Source of the DNA: Hyperoplus lanceolatus
Taxonomy: Eukaryota > Chordata > Actinopteri > Uranoscopiformes > Ammodytidae
Direction of reading: 5' to 3'
Assembly: GCA_026929865.2 (NCBI GenBank)
Contig: CM049403.1
Location: 4,767,501-4,831,500, forward strand
DNA: 64,000 nucleotides
A program made the translations under genes and the position numbers. The notes under the pieces were generated by a model. The model worked only from the letters and a program-made list of their open reading frames with translations, was not told where the DNA came from and ran no database searches. This document shows positions 32,160 through 45,173 of the stretch, piece after piece (the first letter of the stretch is position 1; the number at the start of each line of letters is the position of its first letter).

Positions 32160-35100
32160 ATAGGGACTTTTTTGTTGATTAGCAAAAGAAAATTGTTTTC
32201 TGCTTTCACACGGGGTGTGGAATCTTTCACACTTCCCCGGGCTATTGGCAGACCTGTCATTCAAATACTCAGTGGGGAGAGTTAAGGGGAAAGTGAAATT
32301 CAAAGAGAGACTACGGCATCATGGACTGAACTCAAACTACGACAGGACAGAGCATTCATTTTTTGCCTCATTATATCCTGTTGCTGTGCCAACGGGCAGG
32401 CAGGCAGACTATGTGTGAACCCCCCCCCCCCTTTCCCCCCCCCTGACCCCGACAGGGACAGACAAACACTTGAGGTGCTGCTGACCACTCAGCAACTATA
32501 ATGCACAGTCAATCGCACAACCAGACAGCTTCAGTTGCCTTTTACATTAAAGTTAATAATACATTTACATTTTTTTCTTCAGTGAGAAGAAATTCAAATG
32601 TTAAGGTGCCAGGTCATTCACACAGGGGACATTATAGGGCATAAGGCACATCCCATTGGCAGTTTTTCTGGATAAAGTGATGCATTGTTTTGTCTTTGAA
32701 GGTTCAGATTTTATTTTTTTGAGTTCCTGTCATAATTCCACCACAGCTCAAAGTGATGTATTCAAAGTTTCGTGGGACCATCACTTCAAAACCAAATCTT
32801 TCTCTGTTGACTCTCAAATATTCCAAAGTAAAAAGCAGCCAATCCTCAAATTTTCGAAGTTTGAAAGCAGAGAATATTTTTTCATTTTCTGTTAAAAAAA
32901 AATGACCATCAAAAAGCCGTTAATTAATCTTCTGTCAATGTTACTGACTAGTTGCTGGAACTCCAAAAGCATTTCCTCGTGAAGACAGCTTTCAGCAATC
33001 CAAATGCTCAATACTGTAAACTGGCTCTAACTCTGGCTACCAGTGTTCAAATGCAGCATCTAGTGGCTAATTAATTGTAAAATAAACTTTCTCTACATGG
33101 AGTTATTCAGGTTTGACTTGTTAACCTTACTCTTGCCATACAAGCCAGCTACTGTAAAAGTGCTGTTTCACTTCTTTGTGCCACTGACACCCAAACAAGT
33201 GAACTGTGTCCCCTGCTCTTGGCTGTGCCTCGCATTCACCATCAAACAATTCAAGAATACAAAGAGTTATTTAACTTTAACAGGAATCAATAAGGTCCAC
33301 CAGGTTATGGTCCTGTCCAGTTTGAAAGTCATTGTGCCCTGCTGCTCTGCTGGTATTGAGGGATCAACTGACCCCGCTCCTTTATTAGCCAATCATCACA
33401 TGCTTGAAGAGTGCCTTTGGGATTATCAGGGATAAAGAGCCCTGGCAGAGTGGGGCTTAACTCATACCACGGTCTGTATCCGGCTTCTGCTTTTTAAATG
33501 AATAACCCCGTGTGTACAGTGAACGGCGACCCTTAATAATAACAGAGAAGTTGCTCTCTCAGCACTATTGCCAGTGAGCTGGGAGACAGTGTAGATCACT
33601 TGAGAGAATCCTGTGAAAGTTATACAAATGCATACAGTCAGCTCTTCTTCTAGTTCACTTTACGGGTGGATGTTGCCGGTTTCTCAGTGAAAAATGTTTT
33701 CTTTTTAAATGCTGTTGTGGAGTGAGTTAACATTGGCTGGGCTTGTCATGGTGGTTTCAGATATGCCAGCCTGTACTTCTGCTGTGCCATAGAGAACCAG
33801 GACAACGAGCTCATCACACTGGAGATCATCCACAGATATGTGGAGCTGCTGGACAAATACTTTGGCAGTGTGAGTTTCTGCATTCTCATCTATCACCCGC
33901 TCTTTGTACATGTTACACAATGCCATGGTTAGTGATATGTCCCTTCTGTCACTTGTTGAATCTGGACTTGATAGCTATATTTGGTCTCTAAACAACAGGT
34001 TTGTGAGCTGGACATCATCTTCAACTTTGAGAAGGCCTACTTCATCCTGGATGAGTTCCTGCTGGGCGGTGAAGCTCAGGAGACGTCCAAAAAGAATGTA
34101 TTGAAGGCCATCGAGCAGGCCGACTTGCTGCAAGAGGTAAGGCATCCGATGCTGTCAGAGACAGAACAATTAAAACTTCATTCTATTGACTTAGTTTTTC
34201 TACTTCATTTAGAGTAATCTGCCCTCACTCTCTCCATGGTCAACACCATGTCGACATCTGGGATATTTCAGATTAAATTCAGCTGGTAATAGAAAGCATT
34301 ATTTTACACTTAGGCTGCTTCCTCACTTCAGACACCTATGGTCGCCAGCAATAACTGCAACTTGTACGCTGACCAGTTGAATGCTCCTAATAGCAGCAGC
34401 AGTATCAAATATTGGTTTAGCACTAGCATTAGCTTAACTCTTTTGCATATGAAGGCAACTCCTATCCAGTATATGGATGGCATGGCAGACTCCGCCACTC
34501 ACAATGGAAACTACAGTGTAGGAGTGTAATAACTGAATTAAATCTAATTTAAAATGCTATTTCAGAAATAATTCAACCCATAAATTAGGGTTGGATGTCA
34601 TAAGAATCTTAAGGTTTTGCAACTTTTAAGTGTTATTCACATCCAAGTTGGAGTGTGTGCATGTCAGATTAAAGTGTAAGAAGATTAGGTTCAAATATTG
34701 GATTATTTGGTTTAGGCATGGTACTCTCTCCAGTCATTAAATGGAGAGTTTATTAATTGTGCTTCCAAAAAAATAATACTCAGGTTAAGTCCGGCTGAAT
34801 GTTTTAAAGTCCACCCAAGAAGTGTGCACTACTAGTACTACTGAGTGGTCAGTGTTGGAGTCCCAATGACTTCAATAGATTTGTTTCCTAGCTGCAGGCA
34901 TACACTTTGTGCAAACCGTCCTTCTTGTGATTCTCCTTTCATTGGCTTCAGGATACTTTGTTGTATCTTGTCCGTTTGTAGTTTGCTTGAATGATCTTTT
35001 ATTTCCCGCTGCTGACACTCTTTGCCATGTGTGTTTTATCTTTACTATTGTGATTTGCAGAATATAGACTTTCAGATGCGCCTGTTTTCAGGTACAGTTT

Positions 35101-38100
35101 GTAAAAACTTCAAATAACCTTCCCCCTTTGTTGTGGTAGTTTTAGTATCAGTAGCCCCTAGATGTATACTGTAGATTCTGCTGAAGTCAGCAGGAACAAC
35201 ACACCAGCAAACAGCAGTATTTAAAGTGTCAGGGATTTGCTTTTGATACTGAAGTTACTGGTGTGTTCTTCTGCTTCATATATAGACCCTAATATATGTT
35301 ATTAACTCCAGACAACTAACCCATAACTCCTTTTTAGCAGCATCAATATAAACAAATCTTAATACTCAAACTAAAATGTAACGTTTCATTGGTCTCTTTC
35401 AGTGTCACTCAAAATGTTTCAAATGATTTGATTGGCCACTCTTGAAATTTCCCACATTCTTTTCAGACAAGTTGAAGGTTGAGGTCAGGTTTCATGCCCA
35501 GACACAAAGCCGCATTGTCTGCACTGGCCCCCGAGACCACACAAACGCATCTGCAGCATAGTTATTACAGAAGCAAAACCACAGTGTCACAGTGCAATTA
35601 TGTATCCGACCAAAAGCATATTCATCAGTACACAAACCCAACACTCCAGCGTCAGTACACAGGAGGCTCTCTCTGCCTTCAATCCATTCATGTCATACAG
35701 TCCCAGGAAAAAATGAAGAGACCAGTCTGGATTTTTCTTAGATATTTATCTCTACATTACTTATTGAAAATCCTCTAAATGACAATATTTTTATTGTGAA
35801 TTTGGTAGAAATGTTTATAGACACTGAACATTTGAAGTGGTCTCTTCATTTTTTTCTGGAGCTGTATATCAAAACCCAGAAAGTTAAAGTATCTTCGTTC
35901 AGATAGCTTTAACCTGAAGTCTTGTAAAGAATTAACAGAAGAGGTCGATCTTGTTTAGGCAGTTTTGAATGTTGAATACATGCAAAATAGGTTCAAAGAA
36001 AATGCATACGGTACAAGGCGTTACACCCTATTCTAGTACAGTCACCCGATCAGTGTCAGCACTGCTGGCTGATTGGTTTTTGCTGGATTTGTTTGCTCAA
36101 CATTTTACTCAGTGAATAAGCCACAATACCTTCGCTAATGAGTTCTGGGAAGCAAAATCAGGCCGCTGCTGACAAACCATTAACATCCCATGGAGGGTAG
36201 GAACTGTAGGAAAAAATACCTCTTGATGTATTGTTCAGGCTTTAGTTAACTCTACTCATGAATCACGTTATTATCTCCACTGCGGCTCAGATTGTTAGCA
36301 TTTTATTGTTAAAAACGTACAACTAATATTTAGCCTTTTTCCTTTTATGACGTGAGATAGGTCCATCCTCACTATAGATTTTTTCTTGAGAGTCCTTTGC
36401 CACCTGTTTCCTATTGCCGCTTGTCCAATACATGAAGGGAAGAAGACATACAGTGTGATGTCATGGAATGATTTAACAAACTGAAATGTTACTCATGTTG
36501 CCACACTTGGATTACAAAGCAACCTAAAGAAAGTAAATGGCATAAGCAAAAAAAGTAGGGGATGCATCAACGCTAGCTAGTAAGGCAGCAGCTGCCCATA
36601 AATCCATAATCCCTTATAGGACAGAGTGTGAAGCTGCTCATTGATTTAGCAGGAGTATAAGGTTAGCTGCACTGTAGTAGGAAACATACTGTGCCAGCCA
36701 GGTTCCAATGGTAAGTACTTCATGTGGGCGCTTTTTCTTTTTCAAGTGTATGCAGTAATGAAGTGAGTAGTAGTTATTTAATTGATATGCTCACTTTAAA
36801 AGAAAATGGGGTAAGAAACCTCAAGAGTGGAGATTCCAGGTTTTTTTCTTCCATGAGAAGGGATCAGGAGGGATCTGATTGGCTCAATTCTGTATTTATA
36901 GAGCCAGGGTGAAGACTGGGGAAGTTTGCCAAATGAGGAGATCTTGTAACGGGCCCTAGAGTCCATCCATGCCTCCGTTCCCAGGCAATTGGTAACTACT
37001 AGAGACTGGTGCATTCAGTCGGTCAGCATGGGTTTTTGTTGTGGTTGTGCGTGCCGTGGACTTGCACCTTGCATGTACTTCTGTAACTGTGACTGCCTCT
37101 GTTGAAGAAATACGTGACAAAGTCTTAAGGTTCATAACAAACGTGAAGTCACACCTGAATGTTGACAACATGTCTGAATACACTCACTTTCACTAACAAG
37201 CTGTGAAATAAAACACTTGGCAGTTTGGTTCAATTTTAAATTTGGATTTTTTTTTTTTAACATATTTTTATTCATTGTTGAATTGGAATTTCATGCAAAG
37301 TTAAGTAAGTAGGTTAAGTCAAAAACATTTTCCTGGATAAGTTAAAGAGCTATGCTGCCAGTTGTATTACTAACGGAACTGAATGACAATACTAAGATTA
37401 ATGGTGGGATATACTGTAGAAGCAATAACACGTCTGCAGATTTTTGTACGTGGGGTTGTTTGACCCGAAATGATCATGTAATACGACTACCATCTTCTAA
37501 AATTGAGATTATAAAGGATAAGGAAAGTGTCTTCATACATTTTTCTTATTCTGAACAAAACCCATGAAAAGACCAAAACCAACAATGGGTTCATTCATCG
37601 TTCAGTATCCCGACTTCCCTAGCCTGATGGTTCACAAATTAAATTTCATTTGTTGGGTACTACTTTTAGTGGTGGATTAATCCATATTTGGTGATTTAGT
37701 AAGTACTTGACAGGACAGTGTAGTCGGGATTGAGTCTAAAATAATGGTTATAAAGGATAATGATGATGACCCAGTGAAACCGTTTGGCTCAGTGAGGTGT
37801 ATAAAAAATGTATCACACTCATGACTGGGTAGCCAGATCACTCCATTGCTGGCACTGGTCTTTTCATGGGACCTAAATAGAGTCCTTAAAAGTGTTATAA
37901 CCATGCTAAAAGTTTTCAAACAATATGAATTTCCTGATATTTCCATCATGTCATCGTATGCGTTTTATAATTGGAGTCAAAACTATTGTCATTCTTTTAG
38001 ACCATTAACTGATACTTAACGTAGAAGTTAATGAACGTTATGCATGGGGTTGAGTCTGGCTGGGGCACATTTTGGTATTAGTGCCTCTGGCTTCAAGGTA

Positions 38101-41100
38101 AGGCTTAGTAAAGTGCACAGTGCAGTGGTTACTGGGAGAACATACCACAGGGGATTTTAGCTTCGAGTTATTTTAATAAGCTTTTAATTAATTTTTTTTT
38201 TAATAAATCCGGGGCTAGCCATTAAGGTTTGGTGCCAGCAAGCAGATCTTCTATTAGAATAATGATGGCTCAACTCCCCCTGGGAGACATGGGAGATCAA
38301 TTGAGCAGAGACGTCCCCACGAAGAGAGGGAGGCATTGTTATTGTGTCGGTGCCACAGTTAACCCCCTGCCCCCCACTCCCAGACGCTGTAGCTTCCTGA
38401 GAGCTTTATATTAGTCCTGATAACCAGTTAACCAAATGGTGCTTTTTTTCTGTTTATAAAAAATTGTTTGCCTCACAGGTGTGATGGTCCCAAATATGGT
38501 CTCTGTCTCTGAGTCCTCTGGTCTTTTCCAGACTTAGGCCTGGCTTGAGAGGTGATTACTATTACCGTCTGTTGGATTCCATATATCGTTAGAGCACCTC
38601 TAGTTCCAGTGGTGTCCTTCACTGTGTGTATGAGTCTGTCTGTAGCCCAGTCCCTGCCCGCTAAAATACAGTTGTATTGTATTTTCCTGGTCCTGCCTCG
38701 TGGTAGTAGTGTGTCACAAGTTAAGTGTCTCCACAACCGACATGTACATGTTTGTATTGGCAACAAAGTATGTCTCAGTCTGTTTGTCTTTGTTTCACCA
38801 TTTATATGTTACATTGTATTGACCCTGTCCTTCTCCAGATGTTTTATATGTTAACACCCCCTGCATTTTGAATAAGACTGTGTGGCCTCAAATACATTTG
38901 AAAAGCTGTTAAAAAGACACAGTTACAATGTTAGAAGATTCCACCATGTCTGTTTTAAATAGTCATATTAACCAGTCACTCAAAATGAAATATTTAGTTT
39001 TCTCAGGATATTTTTTTCTTCTCCCCAACAGACTTTTAGGTTCATTTTCCTGGTATTTTATTGGGGAAACGGGGGAATGGCTAACCTAACGTAATGGCAT
39101 GTAACTTTCAACAATAAAGAAAATAGGCGTATCTCCCCCACCCCCCAAATAAAAGCTACATTCCTTTAATAGATAAAGACAAAACATTGGTGCGAGAAGT
39201 TTGTTTGTTTGCATGTCCTGTGAGTGCAGTGAAGTGCCTGTTACTGCTCAACGTGGTCTTGTTTTCTAAGCTGTGTGCGTTTCTCTCCCCCCCCCAGCCA
39301 CGTCATGAGTACTTTACTGTGCCTGTTTACTGACTGGCTGCCTGCTCATCTGATGCTGCTGCTGCTGCTGCTACTGCTACCATCCACCCTGCATGCTGAG
39401 CTCCCCAGTGCCTGGCACCTTCTCTGTCAGCCCTTTCTCTCTCTCTCTGAGCTCCTCTCATTGACATTGGTGCCGGTCGGGGTGTAACAATATTCTCATT
39501 TCACTATCTAGTTTTGGTAGAATTGGCAAAGAAATCAATGCCTGAAAATTGAAAGTTTGGAGTATCAAGAATTTTAGATCACCAATATGTTTATTGATAA
39601 TATATTGAAGAAATATTGTTACATGCCAGTCATTTGTCCCATTTATTATTGGTTTGATTGAAGCATTTGAACGCCTCTATTGTTACCACTGACTGTTTTT
39701 TTTTCCATCATGTGTCATCATGACCCAGAGGAAAGTGTCAAGGTCAAATTGTATTCACTATCAATGGCCCCGTTTCTATCACAAGTCATAGATTTGTGTT
39801 CACAATCAGCACAGCATATGACACCCTTCTGATTCAGAGAGAGGTAACAGCCATTGGAAGAGCAGCTGAAACAGAAATAAAATGACAGTATGGACAATCA
39901 GGATGACAAAATGACAGAATATAGGAGAATATAAGAGTAACTTCACGTATGAAGGTCATCTACTACTGTAGTTTGGACTTAAAGGACAGCAGGATGCACT
40001 GTTGGATCAGGATGGCACATGACTGTAAAGCCTTATTGTAGGACAAGTCACATGTTCCACTCTTGAGTGGTTTAAGTTAAGAAGAATGAATCATATCAAA
40101 GTGATTTCCTCATTATGGATGTTCTTCACTTAAAAACTTTCTTTTACTTTTCGTTTGTGCCTTTTGAGGCTATGTGTGGAAAGTCTGCTCCCTTCGGTGC
40201 ACAATTGTGTCTGACTGACTTAAAGTTTACAGAGTTAACTTCAAGGCATAAGTGTTTAGGTATAAATTTAGGTGAAAATAAATGCTTTAAGATGGGATAA
40301 CAAAAATCTAATCATCTTAAATCCTGAAACAACTTAAACACAGGTCAGATGTATTATGATGCCCAACAGGTTTCCATCCAGTCAGTGTCATATTTCATAA
40401 TAGTTTTTGCACTGGTCTAACTAAGGGCTTTTTTTCTAACTTTTGGCCTTTTTATATTATAACAACAATGGCATACATTGAAACACACTTAAAATAATAC
40501 ATTTAAAACTCTTTATCATAAATGCACACTTAAAGCACTTAAAATGGGTTATATGATCTTGTCATTCTTCCCCTATTATCATCAGAATTTTTTGAGAATA
40601 TTTCATTAATGTACAGTATAGATAATGATGAATAAACTTTTCATTTTTCTTTTGTCAATTAAACACACTAATGTATTTCTCTAACACAGCTGTGTTTATG
40701 GTGTTTTATTCCCACATGCGTACTGTATAGCACACTGGAGTTCAGACTGACATTTAGAAGTTAAGTTTTTCCTCTGTGTTGGAAACAAACCCGATAACCT
40801 CATTAAATGGTGCTGAGTTCCATTTGTTTTGCAGATAAAGACGTTTAGTCGACAAAATGGGGTGACGAGGGATTCATCATCTCAGCAAAAATGTTCCCCA
40901 AGAGCTCAAAAGTCTGTAATTGGTGAATTTTTTTTTTTGTAAATTGGGTCAGAACATTTTTTCTCTGAAACTGAAATGACACTTCAGGAGTCACTGTGTA
41001 TAGAAGTGGCTTGTTTTTTTCCCCTCTCTTACATAAAGAAAGTTTTTTCTGTCATACTGCTCTGATGCAACTCCTCTCTTTACTTTGTGCTGAACCTTGT

Positions 41101-44100
41101 TTTAGGATGCCAAAGTAAGTGCTTCTCTTTTTTTCTGCCACAAGCTACCAGCAAGGATGTTCTCCTGTTTAATGTCTATATGATGTGTGACAGATTTGCG
41201 TGGGCATAGTATGAAAAAGAACGTAAACATGTTATCAAATACTCAGTTGAATTATGTATGTAGGCCAATAGGCCCTTCACGGCAGACATTGGGACTTAAT
41301 AACATTAATGATGGCTGCATTCCATTTTGGGTGACCCAGTTTCGGGGCTCCGGTATTGTGCATGCTCTCTCGCTGGCGTGGGTTACTGGGACTCATTAAT
41401 GCTATTATTTACACTTGTGCTTTTCCTGCTTTCATAAGACACAATGTCTGCCATGAAAAGGGACTATTGATGAAAACAGGCATTTCAGGTCATCGCTCGC
41501 TCTTCCATCTTGTTTTTATTTTTTGTGTGTGCACATTTAATATTGTAGATATTAAAGGAATATTTATTAATGCAGCTTCAACAACTAATTGCAGTATCAA
41601 ATCCTCAAATATTGATGTCAAATTCTGAGGGTGAACTGAATTACAGAATTGTAAGTTCTTAACTAAGAGCCCCACCTATTATTTATATGTATTTATTTAA
41701 ATCAAAGTTTTTATGGAACAAATGAAATGTGAATAATACAGTTTCAAAGTCCAGGGCCATTTGCAAAATCTTTCATTTGAATGAAGAAATTGGAGGGTAA
41801 ACAGAACTACAGAGTTCCTCACTACACACGATCCCATTTACTTTATATTATTTTTTAGATTTTAAACATGATGATAAAAGCAGCCTTAAAGGCACATTGT
41901 GGAGTTTTTGACCACTAGTAGCACTGTGGAACAATGTTTTTATCAAATGCATTATCATGCGACTCCACTGATCTACATTTGGTGCCAGCGTATAGTGTAT
42001 ACTTGCAATGTATACTTTTATGAGAATCTGATTGATCTCAATGCGTTTTGGTGAGAAAGTCTGAATGTAAGCAATTTTAAATTAATCTTATATTTGTACA
42101 AAAAAAATCCACCGGACGCCATGTACTTGAACAACAAATCCCCAAATATTGGTGTAGAATTTGAACGGTGTGCAGTTATTAGTTACTCATGAACAGTGAC
42201 ATATAAGTGTCTATACAGTATATATGTGTATATATACACTCACCGGCCACTTTATTAGGTACAGTGGTTAATTTTCTTGTTAACACATAAAACTTATCAG
42301 CCAATCACATGGCAGAAACTCAATGCATTTAGGCATGTAGACCTGGACGGGACAACTTATTGAAATTAAAATCGAGCAACAGAATGGGTAAGAAAGGGGT
42401 TTTAAGTGACCATGAACATGGCAATGTTGAGGGTGTCAGGAGGGCTGTTATGAGTATTTCAGAAACTGCTGATCTACTGGGATTTTCACTCCAAACCATC
42501 TATAGGGTTTACAAAAAAAAAAAATATCCAGTGAGCGGCATCTGTGTGGACATAAAATGCCTTGTTGAAGCCAGAGGTCAGTGGAGGATGGGCAGACTGG
42601 TTAAAGATGACATAAAGGCAGCAGTAACTCAAATAACCACTTGTTAAAACCAGGGTATGCAGAATACCATCTCTGAATGCATAACACAACCAACCTTGAA
42701 GCAGATGGGCTACAGCAACAGAAGACCCCACCAGGTGCCGCTCCTGTCAGATAAAAACAGGAAAATGAGGCTACAATTCTCACAGGATCACCAATATTGG
42801 ACAATAGAAGATTGAAAAATCATGCCTGGTCTGATGAGTCTCGATTTCAGTTGCGACATTCAGATGGCAGGTTCAGAATTTAGCGTAAACAACATGAAAG
42901 TATGGATTCATCTTGCCGTGCTCCATCAACCATGCCATGTTCAAAGTCACCTGAACCCCCTTTCTTCCCCATTCTGATGCTCAGTTTGACTTCACTACAT
43001 TGTCTTGACCACGTCTAAATGCCAAAATGCATTACATTTCTGCCATGTGATTGGCTGATTAGCTTTTTGTTTTTATAAGCCATTGAACAGGTGTACCTAA
43101 TAAAGTGGCCGGTGAGTGTATATACAGTACTGTGCAAAAGTTTTAGGCAGGTGTGAAAAAATGCTGTAAACTCAGAATGCTTTCAATAATATAGATAATA
43201 ATTGTTTATTTTTTATCAATCTAAAAACATTCTAAGTGAGTGAATGAGTTAGTTATATGGATAACCAAGGTCTGTCCCAGACGAAGGTTTCAAAGCAGAC
43301 TGGGGTTTGAAGATGTGCTGCTTTCTTGTCAAAGTGTGCAACGTTGAGGATGGTAGACGCAGTGGTCGGCCAAGGAAACCTAGTGCAGCAGATGAAAAAC
43401 ACATCAAGCTTATTTCCCTTGAATATTTCCCAAGGTACACCCATATACAGTCCAGACAAGTCTTGCTAGAAGTGGTCATTATGGGTTGAAGCCAAAAAGC
43501 CATACCTCCGACATGGAAACATGGTCAAGCAATTCAACTATGCACAAAAACATTGGCAGCAGGTGCTCTGGACTGATGAGTGAAAAAAGACTGTAGCAGA
43601 AGGCAGGTTGTTAGCAGAAGGGCTGGAGAGCGGTACAATAATGAGTGTCTGCAGGCAACAGTGAAGCATGGTGGAGGTTCCTTGCAAGTTTATGCAAATG
43701 GGTTTGGTCAGGATTAATGGTGTCCTCAATGCTGAGAACAGTAGATGGATGTACCCATAGACATTATAAAGGATTATAATGTCTATGGATGTACCTGGGT
43801 CCCACTGGTTTCTGCCAGTTCTGAGCTGACGGCACTGCTGGATTCAGATTTCTCTTCTGTTCATTCACTGCATTTTGTTAATTTATGAAAATAAACTATT
43901 ACAACTTCAGTTTTTGAAAGCATTCTTAGTTTACAGCCTTTTTTTGCACCTGCCTAAAATGTTTGCACAATACTGTATACATACTGTGTATAATTTGATT
44001 CAATGTTATTAAAAATAATATCTATACATCTTATATCTTATATATAAGTTGATTCCTCGGTATGAGCCATGCCTTTCACTTAAACTGTTTATTCATTTTC

Positions 44101-44267
44101 AGTGTTTATACAAAAACATTTATTTATGCAATTTTAGAAACTAAGAATATCATTCCCACTAAATATTCAGATTATGAGGGTGAACTATGAGACTGTTCGC
44201 ATAAAACCAACAGCTGAAATGTCACGGTGTCTGTAAAATTATCCCCCTCGGCTGAGGCAGATCCAAA

Positions 44268-44348
<81 letters not shown>

Positions 44349-44643
44349 CTGACTTAAGATCTGTTGATTGGGGACGCCTTGTGAAATTGCAGACAAAAGC
44401 TGTGTCCCCAATTGGTAAAACACTGACGTTTGGTTCAATGGTTAAGGTGAGGGTAAGTCTCTATAGGCAATGGATTCTTCTGTAAATACCCCAAAAGTGA
44501 CATAAGTGAACGTGTGTGTGTGTGTGATCACATTTGAAATATTCTGTACAGTACACAGTAGTAGCTGGAGTTGTGGTTCCTCTCGCCCTCCACAGGAATC
44601 GGAGACCCCGCGCAGCGTTCTGGAGGAAATTGGACTGACATAA
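31934..44643 (+). CDS. AP1S2: AP1S2, AP-1 complex subunit sigma-1B (complete)
   Basis: Small sigma chain of the clathrin adaptor AP-1, which sorts cargo at the trans-Golgi and endosomes; human loss causes X-linked intellectual disability. Coding exons: 31934-32112, 33761-33869, 33999-34136, microexon 41106-41114, 44596-44643. The ATG is the first base of the exon after CATACCAG. It opens [20 protein letters not shown], then [86 protein letters not shown], (DAK), [15 protein letters not shown]. The length is 157 residues without the microexon and 160 with it. Near-identity to mammalian sigma-1B and its exact C-terminus exclude AP1S1 and AP1S3. The whole protein is one longin-like sigma-adaptin fold. 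Confidence 0.96.
32121..32156. repeat. (GA)n microsatellite beside a donor site
   Basis: About 18 GA units begin 8 bp after the AP1S2 exon end at 32112 (GAG|GTGGGTAAGAGAGA). This purine-rich repeat lies just past the 5' splice site. Confidence 0.96.
34137..41105 (+). other. AP1S2: AP1S2 long intron before the microexon
   Basis: Nearly 7 kb with no other gene recognised. It contains one short MITE (35698-35864). The remainder is unremarkable AT-rich sequence with C-runs near 38370 and 39290 and a CTG-rich stretch near 39355. Short open frames here lack family likeness and codon constraint. Confidence 0.65.
35698..35864. mobile_element. Short Tc1/mariner-type MITE
   Basis: The 167-bp unit starts CAGTCCCAGGAAAAAATGAA and ends with the near-complement TTCATTTTTTTCTGGAGCTG. 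TA flanks both ends (35696-35697 and 35865-35866). GAAGAGACCA and TGGTCTCTTC continue the inverted repeat. There is no coding content. The end sequence is of a type common in teleosts. Confidence 0.8.
41106..41114 (+). other. AP1S2: AP1S2 9-nt microexon (Asp-Ala-Lys)
   Basis: TTGTTTTAG|GATGCCAAA|GTAAGT has a good acceptor and a perfect donor around exactly nine bases. Inserted between LLQE (34136) and ESETPRS (44596) it gives LLQEDAKESETPRS, the same as the long mammalian sigma-1B isoform LLQEDAKEAETPRS. All three exons join in phase 0, so skipping also gives a full protein. The TGC-containing TTTGTGCTGAACC upstream fits the SRRM4-type enhancer of neuronal microexons; this last point is inference. 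Confidence 0.88.
42237..43118 (+). mobile_element. Tc1 relic, family B (882 bp, internally deleted)
   Basis: Inverted ends CACTCACCGGCCACTTTATT at 42237 and AATAAAGTGGCCGGTGAGTG at 43099-43118, flanked by TA. Inside, near 42390-42510, is a plus-strand remnant of the transposase helix-turn-helix ([36 protein letters not shown]). Later pieces ([14 protein letters not shown]-like near 42820) are out of frame, and the region holding the remaining catalytic residues is mostly gone. It is dead. The full family length would be about 1.5 kb. Confidence 0.85.
43125..43975 (+). mobile_element. Tc1 relic, family C (851 bp, internally deleted)
   Basis: The left end CAGTACTGTGCAAAAGTTTT at 43125 matches the complement of AAAATGTTTGCACAATACTG at 43956-43975; the inverted repeat continues as AGGCAGGTG / CACCTGCCT. 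TA flanks both ends. The inner pieces are a [16 protein letters not shown] linker near 43350, VLWTDE near 43567 and [10 protein letters not shown] near 43655, all Tc1 transposase motifs in broken frames. It lies only six bases from the family B relic, sharing a TATATA junction. Confidence 0.85.
43755..43788. repeat. Perfect short hairpin inside Tc1 relic C
   Basis: CCATAGACATTATA and its complement TATAATGTCTATGG are separated by six bases. The arms are flanked by a direct repeat of GGATGTACC (43748-43755 region and 43787-43795). This looks like a local inverted duplication formed by a replication or repair event. Confidence 0.8.
44271..44347. repeat. (GT)n microsatellite
   Basis: About 38 GT units in the last AP1S2 intron, 249 bp before the final exon. 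Confidence 0.98.
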
Positions 44644-44740
44644 ACATGGAACTCCTCCTCATCCACTCACCACACACACTCCTTCATCTACTGCATGGAG
44701 CCCATAACAACTCCAATTCACCTTTGAGCACTCTCGACCA

Positions 44741-44782
44741 CACCCCACACACCCCCCCCCCCCCCCCCCCCCCCCCACACAC

Positions 44783-44840
<58 letters not shown>
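44741..44840. repeat. Poly-C plus (CA)n compound repeat
   Basis: CACCCCACACA, then about 25 C in a row, then CACACCCCACA and a CA run to 44840. It lies about 100 bp after the AP1S2 stop codon, so it would be in the mRNA. Confidence 0.96.
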
Positions 44841-44843
<3 letters not shown>

Positions 44844-45080
44844 ACAATGGAGCACTGTTTGGGTATTTCACGCTGACTTATTTATTTGATCAGCGTGAAC
44901 GTTAACTCTTACCAAGGAAAAAATGCAGCATAATTAAGGATTTATTTTTCTTTGCTGCTTTCCAGTCCACTCTAAAATGGTGTCCTGACTGAATGCTGAC
45001 TGCTTGCTTTTTGTCGTGATCACTCTACTCTGTGAAGTATATTTAATGACCTGAATATCAAATGTGCTAGACTTAAATAC

Positions 45081-45173
<93 letters not shown>
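45081..45173. repeat. (ATT)n trinucleotide microsatellite, about 31 units
   Basis: Uninterrupted TAT/TTA/ATT repeat for about 93 bp. The poly-isoleucine open frame over it on the minus strand is an artefact. Confidence 0.98.

Noticed and set aside
35061-35090. Possible alternative AP1S2 exon between TTTGCAG and GTACAG
   Set aside because: It would read Asn-Ile-stop after LLQE and matches no known sigma-1 tail. It could be a poison exon but there is no evidence.
39297-39487. Open frame after a poly-C acceptor-like site, Leu-rich
   Set aside because: A CTG-repeat-driven frame with no homology and a stop soon after any AP1S2 phase-0 join.
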